Shown here: one piece after another, positions 22,536-29,967 of the stretch | How positions within the stretch are numbered: position 1 is the first letter of the stretch | Layout of the letters: every line of letters begins with the position of its first letter | Assembly (NCBI GenBank): GCA_964416645.1 | Contig: CAYQEZ010000021.1 | Span: 1 to 30,648 of the forward strand | DNA: 30,648 nucleotides | From: GCA-002282575 sp964416645 | Lineage (GTDB): Bacteria; Pseudomonadota; Gammaproteobacteria; Thiomicrospirales; Thiomicrospiraceae | Direction of reading: 5' to 3' | Position numbers and translations under genes: made by a program | Notes under the pieces: generated by a model | Database searches by the model: none | Told to the model about the DNA's origin: nothing | The model's input: only the letters and a program-made list of their open reading frames with translations

Positions 22536-24146
22536 ATGAAAGCCTTTAACGCCTTATCAATGCAGCGAAAACTTTGGCTAAGTTTAGTGCCAGGATTAGT
22601 GTTGTCGTTGGCTAGCCTTGTCTTGGTATTGCTGGTGTTGGTTGGTCATGGACTGTCTGAGTCGTCTGAAAGTGGGCTTTCTGCTAAGCCAATCTCGCTG
22701 ATGGTGCCTGAGCCTTTACGAGCAACCCCCGTTAAGCCCTTATCAGCCTTAACTCAGGCCGAAGCCGTACTCAGCTTAGAAGCCCAATTAGATAGCAACT
22801 TTGCCATGGCTTGGATGCCCATAGTGGCGCAACAAAATGAGTTATTGTCGCTGATGCGTTTGTCGTCGGTGGTTGTTGATGCTCGCCAAGAAGCCTTACA
22901 AGCCTATGAACAGCTAATGCATAACCTAACTGAAGTACAAACAGATCAGGAACTATGGTCTGAGTCTGTCAATGTGTATTTGCCCAAGTGGTCGTCTGCG
23001 TGGCAACAACAGTGGCATGAATGGCAAATACAATCAGTAACCTTATCCCACTCATCCGTTGTTGCGACCACCAATTCTGTTGAATCCGTTCATGAGACCT
23101 TAACAAATGAGCCTACTTCTTGGTTGCACTCGGCTTTATTGATGAGTTTGCTTTTAACCTTATTTTGGTGGTTATTAGTATTATTTTGGTGGTTAAGTTA
23201 TTGGCAGCAGGTATGGCTACCGAGTTTGCGTCAATCGGGTTTGGCTCATCAATCGGGCGATGAAATGCAATGGTTGATGTTGTCGTGGCGTCAACGCCAA
23301 CAAGAAAAACAACAATTGAATCAGGTATTGGCGCACTGGGAAACTTATCAGGGACAAATTAGCGGACAAATGCAGGTATTGCAGGCAGCTAAATCGCAAA
23401 CGCATCAATGGATGTTGGATCAGCAACAAGCGAGTGGGCGGTTAACGCAAAGTTTGGCTCGTATGCAACAAACTGCTCAAGAAATGAGCGTGTTACTTGA
23501 TCGTAGCGGTAATCAAATTAGTGGTAGCTTGGCGCAAGCGCAACAGGGTCAGCATACGGTGCAACAAATGCGTCAAACCATGCTGACGTTTACGACAGAA
23601 TTAGCTCATATTCAATCGGCAGTTGCTAGATTGGTTGTCGACGGTCAATCTGTTGGGCAAGTGCTGAAAGCCATTCAAGGTATTTCTGAACAAGTTGCTA
23701 TGTTGTCGTTAAATGCCGCTATTGAGGCTGCGCGTGCGGGTGAATATGGTCGTGGTTTTGCCGTCGTTGCAGATGAAGTTCGACGCTTGGCTAATAAGAC
23801 ACAAGAGTCTACCGATGAAATTCGTCAAATTGTCGATAACATTCAACAAGCCACAGCAGATGTTGATACCGCATTAAACCGTAGTCGCGATTCACATCAG
23901 GCGAGTTTGCAGACGACTGAGCAGGCGCTGGAGTGGCTAACACCGCTCTCGGCTGATTTAGCAACGGCTAATGAACAGCTACAGCAAAGTCAGTCGCAAA
24001 TGACAAACTGGCAAGCTGAGGCTGAACAAGGGCAACAGTATGCTGCTCAACTTAAGCCATCCACGGCTACCACACAGTTAGTGCAAGGTATTGATCAATT
24101 ATCACGTTCGGTACAACAACGCCCGATGCCGTTTCAGCGTGGATAA
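22536..24146 (+). CDS. Methyl-accepting chemotaxis-like signal transducer
   Basis: A 536-residue inner-membrane protein with chemoreceptor architecture. It has a transmembrane helix (about 14-37), a periplasmic region of about 160 residues without a sensor fold I recognise, a second, strongly Trp/Leu-rich membrane helix (about 197-223), and a glutamine-rich cytoplasmic coiled coil. The signalling tip is clear at about 383-416: ISEQVAMLSLNAAIEAARAG followed by EYGRGFAVVADEVRRLA. The family more often has NLLALN where this reads AMLSLN, so contact with CheA/CheW may be altered. No HAMP domain is evident after the second membrane helix. There are no che or pil genes nearby, so ligand and output are unknown. 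The ribosome site is weak. The stop is 4 bp from a MITE. Confidence 0.82.
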   Translation: MKAFNALSMQRKLWLSLVPGLVLSLASLVLVLLVLVGHGLSESSESGLSAKPISLMVPEPLRATPVKPLSALTQAEAVLSLEAQLDSNFAMAWMPIVAQQNELLSLMRLSSVVVDARQEALQAYEQLMHNLTEVQTDQELWSESVNVYLPKWSSAWQQQWHEWQIQSVTLSHSSVVATTNSVESVHETLTNEPTSWLHSALLMSLLLTLFWWLLVLFWWLSYWQQVWLPSLRQSGLAHQSGDEMQWLMLSWRQRQQEKQQLNQVLAHWETYQGQISGQMQVLQAAKSQTHQWMLDQQQASGRLTQSLARMQQTAQEMSVLLDRSGNQISGSLAQAQQGQHTVQQMRQTMLTFTTELAHIQSAVARLVVDGQSVGQVLKAIQGISEQVAMLSLNAAIEAARAGEYGRGFAVVADEVRRLANKTQESTDEIRQIVDNIQQATADVDTALNRSRDSHQASLQTTEQALEWLTPLSADLATANEQLQQSQSQMTNWQAEAEQGQQYAAQLKPSTATTQLVQGIDQLSRSVQQRPMPFQRG

Positions 24147-24150
24147 GTGA

Positions 24151-24322
24151 GGGCACCTCTAATAACCCAATGGGTAGGAAGTCTCTGCTTACGCAGCACT
24201 AAAGTGTGAAGGAAGGGGTTGCTAAAAATAGCATGTAACACAGTGATAAAACCCCTTCTTTCAGCTAAAAAATAAACTTGGGAAGTCTAAAAACAAGCGA
24301 AGCGAGGTTTTTAGAGGTTCCC
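24151..24322 (-). mobile_element. MITE-like non-autonomous element, copy 2 (172 bp, inverted)
   Basis: This is the reverse complement of the unit at 3526-3674, with two substitutions and one 23-bp indel (around 24184-24207). Its ends are GGGCACCTCTAATAACC and, at the other side, GGTTTTTAGAGGTTCCC. It is flanked by its own direct repeat GTGA (24147-24150 and 24323-24326). It inserted immediately after the stop of the chemoreceptor gene and 38 bp before the nuclease start, so it may affect the nuclease promoter. It has no coding capacity. Confidence 0.88.
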
Positions 24323-24360
24323 GTGAGTGTAGTTTTGTAATCGGTTTTAAGGGGATTGTT

Positions 24361-25266
24361 ATGGCGCGTCGAGCAATACGAAGAGCAGCAACAAATAAAT
24401 CGTCTCTTTCTTTAGTTAGAGTGCTGATTTATGCCATTGTGGCGTTAGCAATCAGCTATTGGCTGACACATCAGTTACCTGCCAGTGTTACGGCAACCAC
24501 GCCAGCCGTGGCGCTTAACGCTAATTCGACTTTGCCTTTTGGTTGGCCTGTGCCTATTTCCGATAGAAAGGTCATTGATCCTATCCAGTTACTGGAAAAT
24601 AAATGCTACGATGTGGGTTACAGTAACGCTCGTGCTAACCCCTTATGGGTTACTTATCGCTTAACAAAGCACAAGGACGATGGTGTAGATAAACGTCAAA
24701 CTAAGTTTATTACCGACACACGAACGTCAGCGCAGATTGTGCACGAACATTACAATCGCTCCGGTTATGACCGTGGTCACATGGCGCCCAATCATGCTAT
24801 TGGTGCCCTGTGTGATGACGAAGCGCAAAAAGAAACTTTCTTTATGACCAACATATCACCACAAAGTAAGGCGTTAAATCAGCGTTGGTGGGAACGATTA
24901 GAACGTGTTGAGTTTAACCATTTTACGCGCATTTTTGATAAGGTATGGGTGATTACGGGACCCGTATTTTCTGATTATCCTGTTAACTTGCCCAATGGTC
25001 CTGTTCAGTTACCAGTGGAGTTTTATAAAATTTATTTAGCCGAAAAAACTGGTCAATGGCATGTGCTGGCTTTTTTAGTAGAGCAGGGTGTAGAAGGCAA
25101 GGAACCTTTATCTCAGTATCGAACGAGTATTGCAGAAATCGAAGTTAGAACGGGGTTTGATTTTTTGCCAGAGCTAACAGCAGAAATGAAGCAGCGATTA
25201 AGCTCTGATAAGTACGACGAAAGTTGGAAGTTAAACGAAGTCGATTTAATTCCAACTCGTTTTTAG
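24361..25266 (+). CDS. Membrane-anchored DNA/RNA non-specific endonuclease (NUC1/EndA-like)
   Basis: A 301-residue beta-beta-alpha-metal nuclease. A basic N-terminus is followed by one membrane segment (about 18-36), which probably places the catalytic domain in the periplasm. The catalytic motif is SGYDRGHMAPNHA with general base H140, and the Mg2+-binding asparagine N173 lies in ISPQSKALNQRWWERLE. Two cysteines (C82, C151) could form a disulfide outside the cytoplasm. It resembles the NUC1, EndoG and EndA group, which degrade DNA and RNA without sequence preference; roles range from nutrient scavenging to DNA entry during transformation. No inhibitor gene is adjacent. AAGGGG (24349-24354) gives a good start. 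It lies just after the MITE and is convergent with the next gene (21-bp gap). Confidence 0.87.
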   Translation: MARRAIRRAATNKSSLSLVRVLIYAIVALAISYWLTHQLPASVTATTPAVALNANSTLPFGWPVPISDRKVIDPIQLLENKCYDVGYSNARANPLWVTYRLTKHKDDGVDKRQTKFITDTRTSAQIVHEHYNRSGYDRGHMAPNHAIGALCDDEAQKETFFMTNISPQSKALNQRWWERLERVEFNHFTRIFDKVWVITGPVFSDYPVNLPNGPVQLPVEFYKIYLAEKTGQWHVLAFLVEQGVEGKEPLSQYRTSIAEIEVRTGFDFLPELTAEMKQRLSSDKYDESWKLNEVDLIPTRF

Positions 25267-25287
25267 CAAATTAACTCAGCGTTGGCT

Positions 25288-26100
25288 TTAACGATGTTGC
25301 TGAATCCATTCTGGCCAAGCCTTCGCCAGTGAAGGACAGGCACCCACTGCCGATCGTGCTGTCAAATTCAGAGGCGATGTTAACATGTTTTCACCTGTAA
25401 GTGTTTGCGCAATACATCCTGCTTCTTCTGCAATCAGTGCTCCAGCAGCAAAATCCCACAACTTTTGCTTGCCATGCAAGTAAGTTTGAATACGCCCTTG
25501 AGCCAGCCAACACCAATCTAAAGCAACAGAGCCGAAACTTCGTTGAGAGTGATAGGGGTGCTGTTGACCAATGGCTTGCGCTAAGTTGGCTTCTAAGCGT
25601 TTAGTATCGATAATGGTCATGGCATGTTTGAGTTGCCCACTGTGCTCTGTTGGTTCACGTTTTAGAACTTGTGTGTTGAGCCAAGCACCTTTGTCACGTA
25701 CAGCATGAAAACATTCTTTTCGGTTGGGGTCGTACACCATTCCTGCAACCACTTGACCTTGTTGCAATAAAGCACAACTGACCGCGTAAACGGGAATGCC
25801 GTGACTGAAATTACTCGTTCCATCTAGGGGATCTAGCAACCAACAATTCCCCGTTGCTAAAACAGCTTGTTGTTCTGTTTCGCTCATTTCTTCACCCAGC
25901 ACAGGGATGTGAGGAAAATGTCGAAGCAAACAGCTACTAATCGCGTTTTGCAACACCAAATCTGTCTCGGTAATTAAACTACCATCACTTTTTCGATCAC
26001 TTTGTTGGCTGCCTTGGCTAACCTGATCAAATATTTGTTGCGCTGTTTGAACCAACTCTTTCAACAAGGCTTGCCATTGGGTTAAAAAATCATTTGTCAT
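25288..26100 (-). CDS. Inositol monophosphatase family protein (second copy)
   Basis: A 270-residue Mg2+-dependent phosphatase of the same superfamily as SuhB, but only distantly similar to the copy at 83-883. The metal-binding motifs are intact: LGEEMSE (E70, E71), LLDPLDGTSNFSHG (D90, D93) and LWDFAAGALIAEEAG. Substrate could be an inositol phosphate, 3'-phosphoadenosine 5'-phosphate (CysQ-like) or another small phosphate ester; the sequence does not decide. It starts inside the stop of ypjD (ATGA overlap, 26097-26100), so the two are co-translated. It converges on the nuclease gene with a 21-bp gap and no evident terminator. Confidence 0.85.
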   Translation of the reverse strand: MTNDFLTQWQALLKELVQTAQQIFDQVSQGSQQSDRKSDGSLITETDLVLQNAISSCLLRHFPHIPVLGEEMSETEQQAVLATGNCWLLDPLDGTSNFSHGIPVYAVSCALLQQGQVVAGMVYDPNRKECFHAVRDKGAWLNTQVLKREPTEHSGQLKHAMTIIDTKRLEANLAQAIGQQHPYHSQRSFGSVALDWCWLAQGRIQTYLHGKQKLWDFAAGALIAEEAGCIAQTLTGENMLTSPLNLTARSAVGACPSLAKAWPEWIQQHR

Positions 26101-26879
26101 GCTAACACTACCTCAATAATAAATTGCGACCCAGCATAACCCAGCACAATCATCGCATAACCCCATAACACCAAGCGCGCAGCACGTTGACCACGCCAAC
26201 CATGTTTAATATGCCCCCAAATCAGGGTCGCTAAGAGTAACCAACTAATGACCGAGAAGAAGGTTTTATGAGCGAGGTGTTGCGCAATCATATTATCGAC
26301 AAAAATCGCACCGCTGAGTAGTGCGAAGCTAAGGGTAACGAAACTGGCAATTAGCCATTCAATGAGGGTTTGTTCCATTAAGGCTAAAGGCGGAAGAGCG
26401 CCCAATAGTCCATGCCATTTACGTTCGCGTAGTCGTTTTTCTTGAAAAATAATTAAGGCAGCTTGAGCAGCTGCTAACCCAAGCAGGGTGTAAGCAACTA
26501 AGGAAGCCAGTGCATGAAGACCAATCCCCATCGCCAATAGGTGGGGTGGTGGTAACATCGGAGCCAGCCATAGGCTAATTAAACTTAACGGAAATACAAT
26601 AATACCCAGAGACTCCATGGGTTTTTTAATGCTACTGATAATCACCAGTAAGGTCGAAAGCCAGCCAGCTAAACTTAAGCTAACACCCAGCCCCATTTGA
26701 ATGCTGGAATCGTCCAGCAAGGTACCCCAAAGCAGAAAACCGTGAATGATGCTGGCTAGAATAACCAACCCCAGACTGACGTTTCTTGCCCAAGGTAGTT
26801 GGTAGCCTTTCATGCGAGCGAATAATAGTGCGCTGCTCAGTAGGTAAGCCAAAGATGCAATAAAAATGAGTTTACTCAT
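26097..26879 (-). CDS. ypjD: YpjD/CcsA-like inner membrane protein (cytochrome c assembly family)
   Basis: A 260-residue integral membrane protein with about eight hydrophobic helices, of the CcmC/CcsA/HemX family. The C-terminal part has the family hallmark WGHIKHGWRGQRAARLVLWG, and histidines in GLHALAS and near the end are possible haem contacts. YpjD itself has no firm function. I start at the ATG at 26879 (MSKLIFIASL) with TTGGAA upstream; a longer frame from a TTG at 26891 overlaps that site. A minus-strand TATAAT (26933-26938) is a candidate -10. In many gammaproteobacteria ypjD is divergent from ffh; here the neighbour is a foreign parA, so the promoter region lies at the element junction. 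Confidence 0.85.
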   Translation of the reverse strand: MSKLIFIASLAYLLSSALLFARMKGYQLPWARNVSLGLVILASIIHGFLLWGTLLDDSSIQMGLGVSLSLAGWLSTLLVIISSIKKPMESLGIIVFPLSLISLWLAPMLPPPHLLAMGIGLHALASLVAYTLLGLAAAQAALIIFQEKRLRERKWHGLLGALPPLALMEQTLIEWLIASFVTLSFALLSGAIFVDNMIAQHLAHKTFFSVISWLLLATLIWGHIKHGWRGQRAARLVLWGYAMIVLGYAGSQFIIEVVLA

Positions 26880-27014
26880 AGGTTTTTCCAATTTAAGGCG
26901 CAGAAGAAAGTTCGCCCTCGCTTATAATAGCAATTATACGGAATAGCTAGAAGAGAAAACAGAGAAAAGCAAGCTTTCACATTGTTTCGCCAAATAACAA
27001 TAGGCGGAACAGAT

Positions 27015-27854
27015 ATGATTAAAATTGCAGTTGTTTCAACAAAAGGCGGTGTTGGCAAAACAACCACATCAGCTAACCTAGGTGCGCTTTTAGCAGAAAT
27101 GGGGATGAGAGTCCTTCTAATTGATGCCGATACGCAACCATCCCTTTCAAAAATATTTGATATTCATCAAGCCAAAAACGGCATCTCAAACGTAATGATG
27201 AATGCCTCCATCACCAGCGATGACATATCGACTGTAGATATTGATTTTGATACGGGTTGCCTAGATTTGATTACCTCAGATTCAGCTGATGGCTCTCTAG
27301 GCAATTGGCTCATTAATCGTGCCGACAGACTTTACCGTTTACAAGCTCCCTTATCCAATCCTGAACTATCAGATATTTACGACATTGTTATTATCGACAC
27401 GCCAGGCGCAGTTGGACCCTTACTAGATTCTGCTATTTTAGCAGCCGATATTCTTATCTCTCCTGTCGTAACAGAAACGGTCGCAGCTCGTGAGTTTGAA
27501 CAAGGCACAATTGCCTTGCTAGACCGTTTTGAGTGCCTGCCGTCTTTGCGTTTGCCGCCAATCAAAGTGGTGCTCTATCGGCAAGATAGAACCAATGATG
27601 CCAAGCAGGTTGCTGACTATATTCGTGGGGCGCATTTGCGTCTTAAAGGGCGTGTTGAAGTGTTAGATACGGTTGTTCCCCAGTCTAAAGCCTACAAAGA
27701 AGCAGCAACCAAACGTTTGCCCGTACATCGTCACGACTTTAAGGGTGGAGCATCGACACCATGCGCCTCCGAGGTATTCCATAATCTGGTTTACGAACTT
27801 TTTCCGAACTTAGCTTTAGCAGGTATTAGAAGCGGTTGGGAGGTTCGTTCATGA
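27015..27854 (+). CDS. parA: ParA-family partition ATPase of an integrative element
   Basis: A 279-residue Walker-type ATPase that positions element DNA together with ParB. The deviant Walker A box KGGVGKT (residues 10-16, with signature lysine K10), the A' motif LIDADTQPSLSK (35-46) and Walker B IVIIDTPGAVG (124-134) are all present. There is no N-terminal DNA-binding extension, so it is the short soj-like type; sequence and neighbours match ParA proteins of ICE modules. I start at the ATG at 27015, with AGGCGGA (27002-27008) at good spacing; an in-frame start at 26982 adds 11 residues without support. The stop overlaps the parB start (ATGA). Confidence 0.88.
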   Translation: MIKIAVVSTKGGVGKTTTSANLGALLAEMGMRVLLIDADTQPSLSKIFDIHQAKNGISNVMMNASITSDDISTVDIDFDTGCLDLITSDSADGSLGNWLINRADRLYRLQAPLSNPELSDIYDIVIIDTPGAVGPLLDSAILAADILISPVVTETVAAREFEQGTIALLDRFECLPSLRLPPIKVVLYRQDRTNDAKQVADYIRGAHLRLKGRVEVLDTVVPQSKAYKEAATKRLPVHRHDFKGGASTPCASEVFHNLVYELFPNLALAGIRSGWEVRS

Positions 27855-29629
27855 AGGATAATGATGTTAAAAAAATTAGCATGCGCCAGGTCACAGGAAG
27901 CGTAACTGACAGCATTAGTCAGCACAAAACCATTGATCCCGTCATTATTACCGAAAAAAAGGTAGACCATCGAGTGGACTTGGGTGAGGCTTTACTTAAT
28001 CGACTATCAAGATCGACCGATGGGCTAAACAACCTTTACCCGAATGGTGTTCCCAGTAATGGCAAGCGCATTAAACCGCCTAAAAGCAAAATTAATGTAG
28101 CCGAGTCTATCGGTGGGGTCAACAACCCAAAATCTGATATTCCGCAACTAAAAAGTAATTTGTCGGGACTGATAGACGGAGCACTGCTCACCGTCAGAAC
28201 GCCTGAGCTTCAACCTTATGACCGCAACCCAAGACGAGACCTTAATGAGCGTTTTGACGACATTAAAAACTCCTTGCGTCAAAGTGGATCATCAACTGTC
28301 ATTCTGGAAATCACCCGTCGAGATGGTGAAGAACAATTCATGGTCGCTAAAGGCGGAAACACCCGCCTAATGGCACTCAAAGAACTGTGGAGTGAAACAC
28401 TTGAACCAAAATACGAAGAAATAACCTGTATTTACCGTCAATGGCAAGGCGATTTAGTCACACTAGCAGCTCATTGGATTGAGAACAATCTGCGTGGCGA
28501 GATGACGTTCATGGATCAGGCACTGGAAATGCAAACACTCAAACAAGAGTTGCAACAGCGTTTAGGGCATGAATTATCGATTCGCAAGTTCATTGAGGAG
28601 ATAAGTAAGTTTGGGGTGGTGCTCAGTGCCAGTAAGGTTAATTACATGTTTTTTGCCGCCACTAAATTAACTGTTTTGGGCGATCAGTGCAAGAAACTAC
28701 ATCAATTCAATACTAAAAAAATTCAACCCCTCTGTCAGCAATTTGTGAAGTTGGGTGCGGATGCTGATTTCTCAGAAGAGGCTGTCTACGAGCAAGTCAT
28801 TAACCATGCCTTACGCATTGTTGCTGAATCTATGCGTTTGAATGAAAATAAGGGTGAAGAAGTCGCCTTTGACATAGAATTTTTTGAAAAAACGATGATA
28901 CAGATTGCCTGTGATGTATTTGACATGAAAGTCAAAGACATTAAAGCCTATTTAGAAGCAGATTCGACACAAGAAATAAGCTATAATGCGAAATCTACAG
29001 CAACCAGCGAAGCCATTCAATCTGGCTTAACGGAAGAACCCAGCGTTAAAGCCATCGAAGCACGTTGGACTTATCAAGATCCCGCCAAGAAAAAAATCGT
29101 TCACATTAGACCTGCTGGAGCTGGCATTGAAGCCAATCTGGATCCACCGCCTGTTGACCCAGGCCCACTTCTCAACTCGGAGACAGAGAAGCAACAGTGT
29201 CAGCCCCAGCAGGTCTATAGCGTCAATCCCAACATTATTCACTTATTAAACAAATATAAGTTGATGGACTTTTTTGTAGAGTCTAACAAGATTCCTGGTG
29301 GCGCTGGCTTCTACTTTGAGACCAAATCCGATATGGAGCTTAACAAAGAACAAGCGTCGATGTTTTGGATTTTGTTGATGGTCAACCAACAGCTCAATGA
29401 GCTGGAATGCTTGCCTGAAAATAGTCACTTTCGATGGCTACACACCCAAGCGTCAGAAGAAGAAAAAGAGTTTTTCTACACCATGAACCTAGGTATCGAA
29501 GGCATGTTGGGCAAAGCTGCGCTTTTCGATGCACCCTATCTAATTCAAACCTTCCTCATGGAACCAAAATTACTAGATATTTTGGACGAAGCGCAAGATA
29601 AGAGTGGTGCAAAATGGCAAGTAACCTAA
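27851..29629 (+). CDS. parB: ParB-family partition protein, ICE type
   Basis: A 592-residue protein, much longer than chromosomal ParB and of the size seen in PFGI-1-class element ParB proteins. A disordered N-terminal ~110 residues is followed by the ParB/Srx nuclease-like fold: LQPYDRNPRRD (120-130), the helix FDDIKNSLRQSG, and the nucleotide-binding-type loop AKGGNTRLMALKELW (166-180). A helical region typical of the DNA-binding part follows (about 205-300). The C-terminal 250 residues have no fold I recognise. The start at 27851 is preceded by GGGAGG (27838-27843). It should bind a parS-like site on the element; I could not identify one. Confidence 0.85.
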   Translation: MKDNDVKKISMRQVTGSVTDSISQHKTIDPVIITEKKVDHRVDLGEALLNRLSRSTDGLNNLYPNGVPSNGKRIKPPKSKINVAESIGGVNNPKSDIPQLKSNLSGLIDGALLTVRTPELQPYDRNPRRDLNERFDDIKNSLRQSGSSTVILEITRRDGEEQFMVAKGGNTRLMALKELWSETLEPKYEEITCIYRQWQGDLVTLAAHWIENNLRGEMTFMDQALEMQTLKQELQQRLGHELSIRKFIEEISKFGVVLSASKVNYMFFAATKLTVLGDQCKKLHQFNTKKIQPLCQQFVKLGADADFSEEAVYEQVINHALRIVAESMRLNENKGEEVAFDIEFFEKTMIQIACDVFDMKVKDIKAYLEADSTQEISYNAKSTATSEAIQSGLTEEPSVKAIEARWTYQDPAKKKIVHIRPAGAGIEANLDPPPVDPGPLLNSETEKQQCQPQQVYSVNPNIIHLLNKYKLMDFFVESNKIPGGAGFYFETKSDMELNKEQASMFWILLMVNQQLNELECLPENSHFRWLHTQASEEEKEFFYTMNLGIEGMLGKAALFDAPYLIQTFLMEPKLLDILDEAQDKSGAKWQVT

Positions 29630-29967
29630 GTTGTGATGTTGATGTAGCTCTCTGGTTCATTGTACGTGGTGCTTCCATCGAGATGATGCGTGACTTGTTT
29701 GAGATGAGTCCAGCCACTGTGCGTGGATCAAGAAAGTTGTTAAATATCCAAACTCCAAAAGTCGATGAAGAAATTATCCCTGATATTGAGCAATATGTTG
29801 CTCTGCAATGGCAATGTTACGAAGAGCATCTTCAATCAACCAACGACCGCATACAAGCATGGATGTTTTTTTATAAGGAGGTTTTTAAGGAAAGCGTGAA
29901 TCTCGTAACTCTGTACAGCATTGTCAAAAAATCGCTACTGGTAGGTGGAGATGATTATGACTATTGA
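29614..29967 (+). CDS. DUF2857-family protein of integrative elements
   Basis: A 117-residue acidic protein of unknown biochemical role. It resembles the small DUF2857 proteins that follow parB in integrative elements. Residues 8-45 (VALWFIVRGASIEMMRDLFE then MSPATVRGSRKLL) look like a helix-turn-helix in which MSPATVRGSR would be the recognition helix, similar in style to FlhC-like regulators, so a regulatory role is plausible. It overlaps parB by 16 bp and the next gene by 11 bp, which implies translational coupling. The assignment rests on size, position and the HTH-like segment, not on an alignment. Confidence 0.65.
   Translation: MASNLSCDVDVALWFIVRGASIEMMRDLFEMSPATVRGSRKLLNIQTPKVDEEIIPDIEQYVALQWQCYEEHLQSTNDRIQAWMFFYKEVFKESVNLVTLYSIVKKSLLVGGDDYDY

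Noticed and set aside
26905..26925. Possible tRNA 3' end or att core (GTTCGCCCTCGCT) next to parA
   Set aside because: It slightly recalls a T-arm, but no acceptor stem, anticodon arm or CCA end can be built around it.
26923..26938. TATAAT hexamers on both strands between ypjD and parA as proven promoters
   Set aside because: The -10 matches are good, but neither has a convincing -35 at 16-18 bases, so they are only mentioned as candidates.
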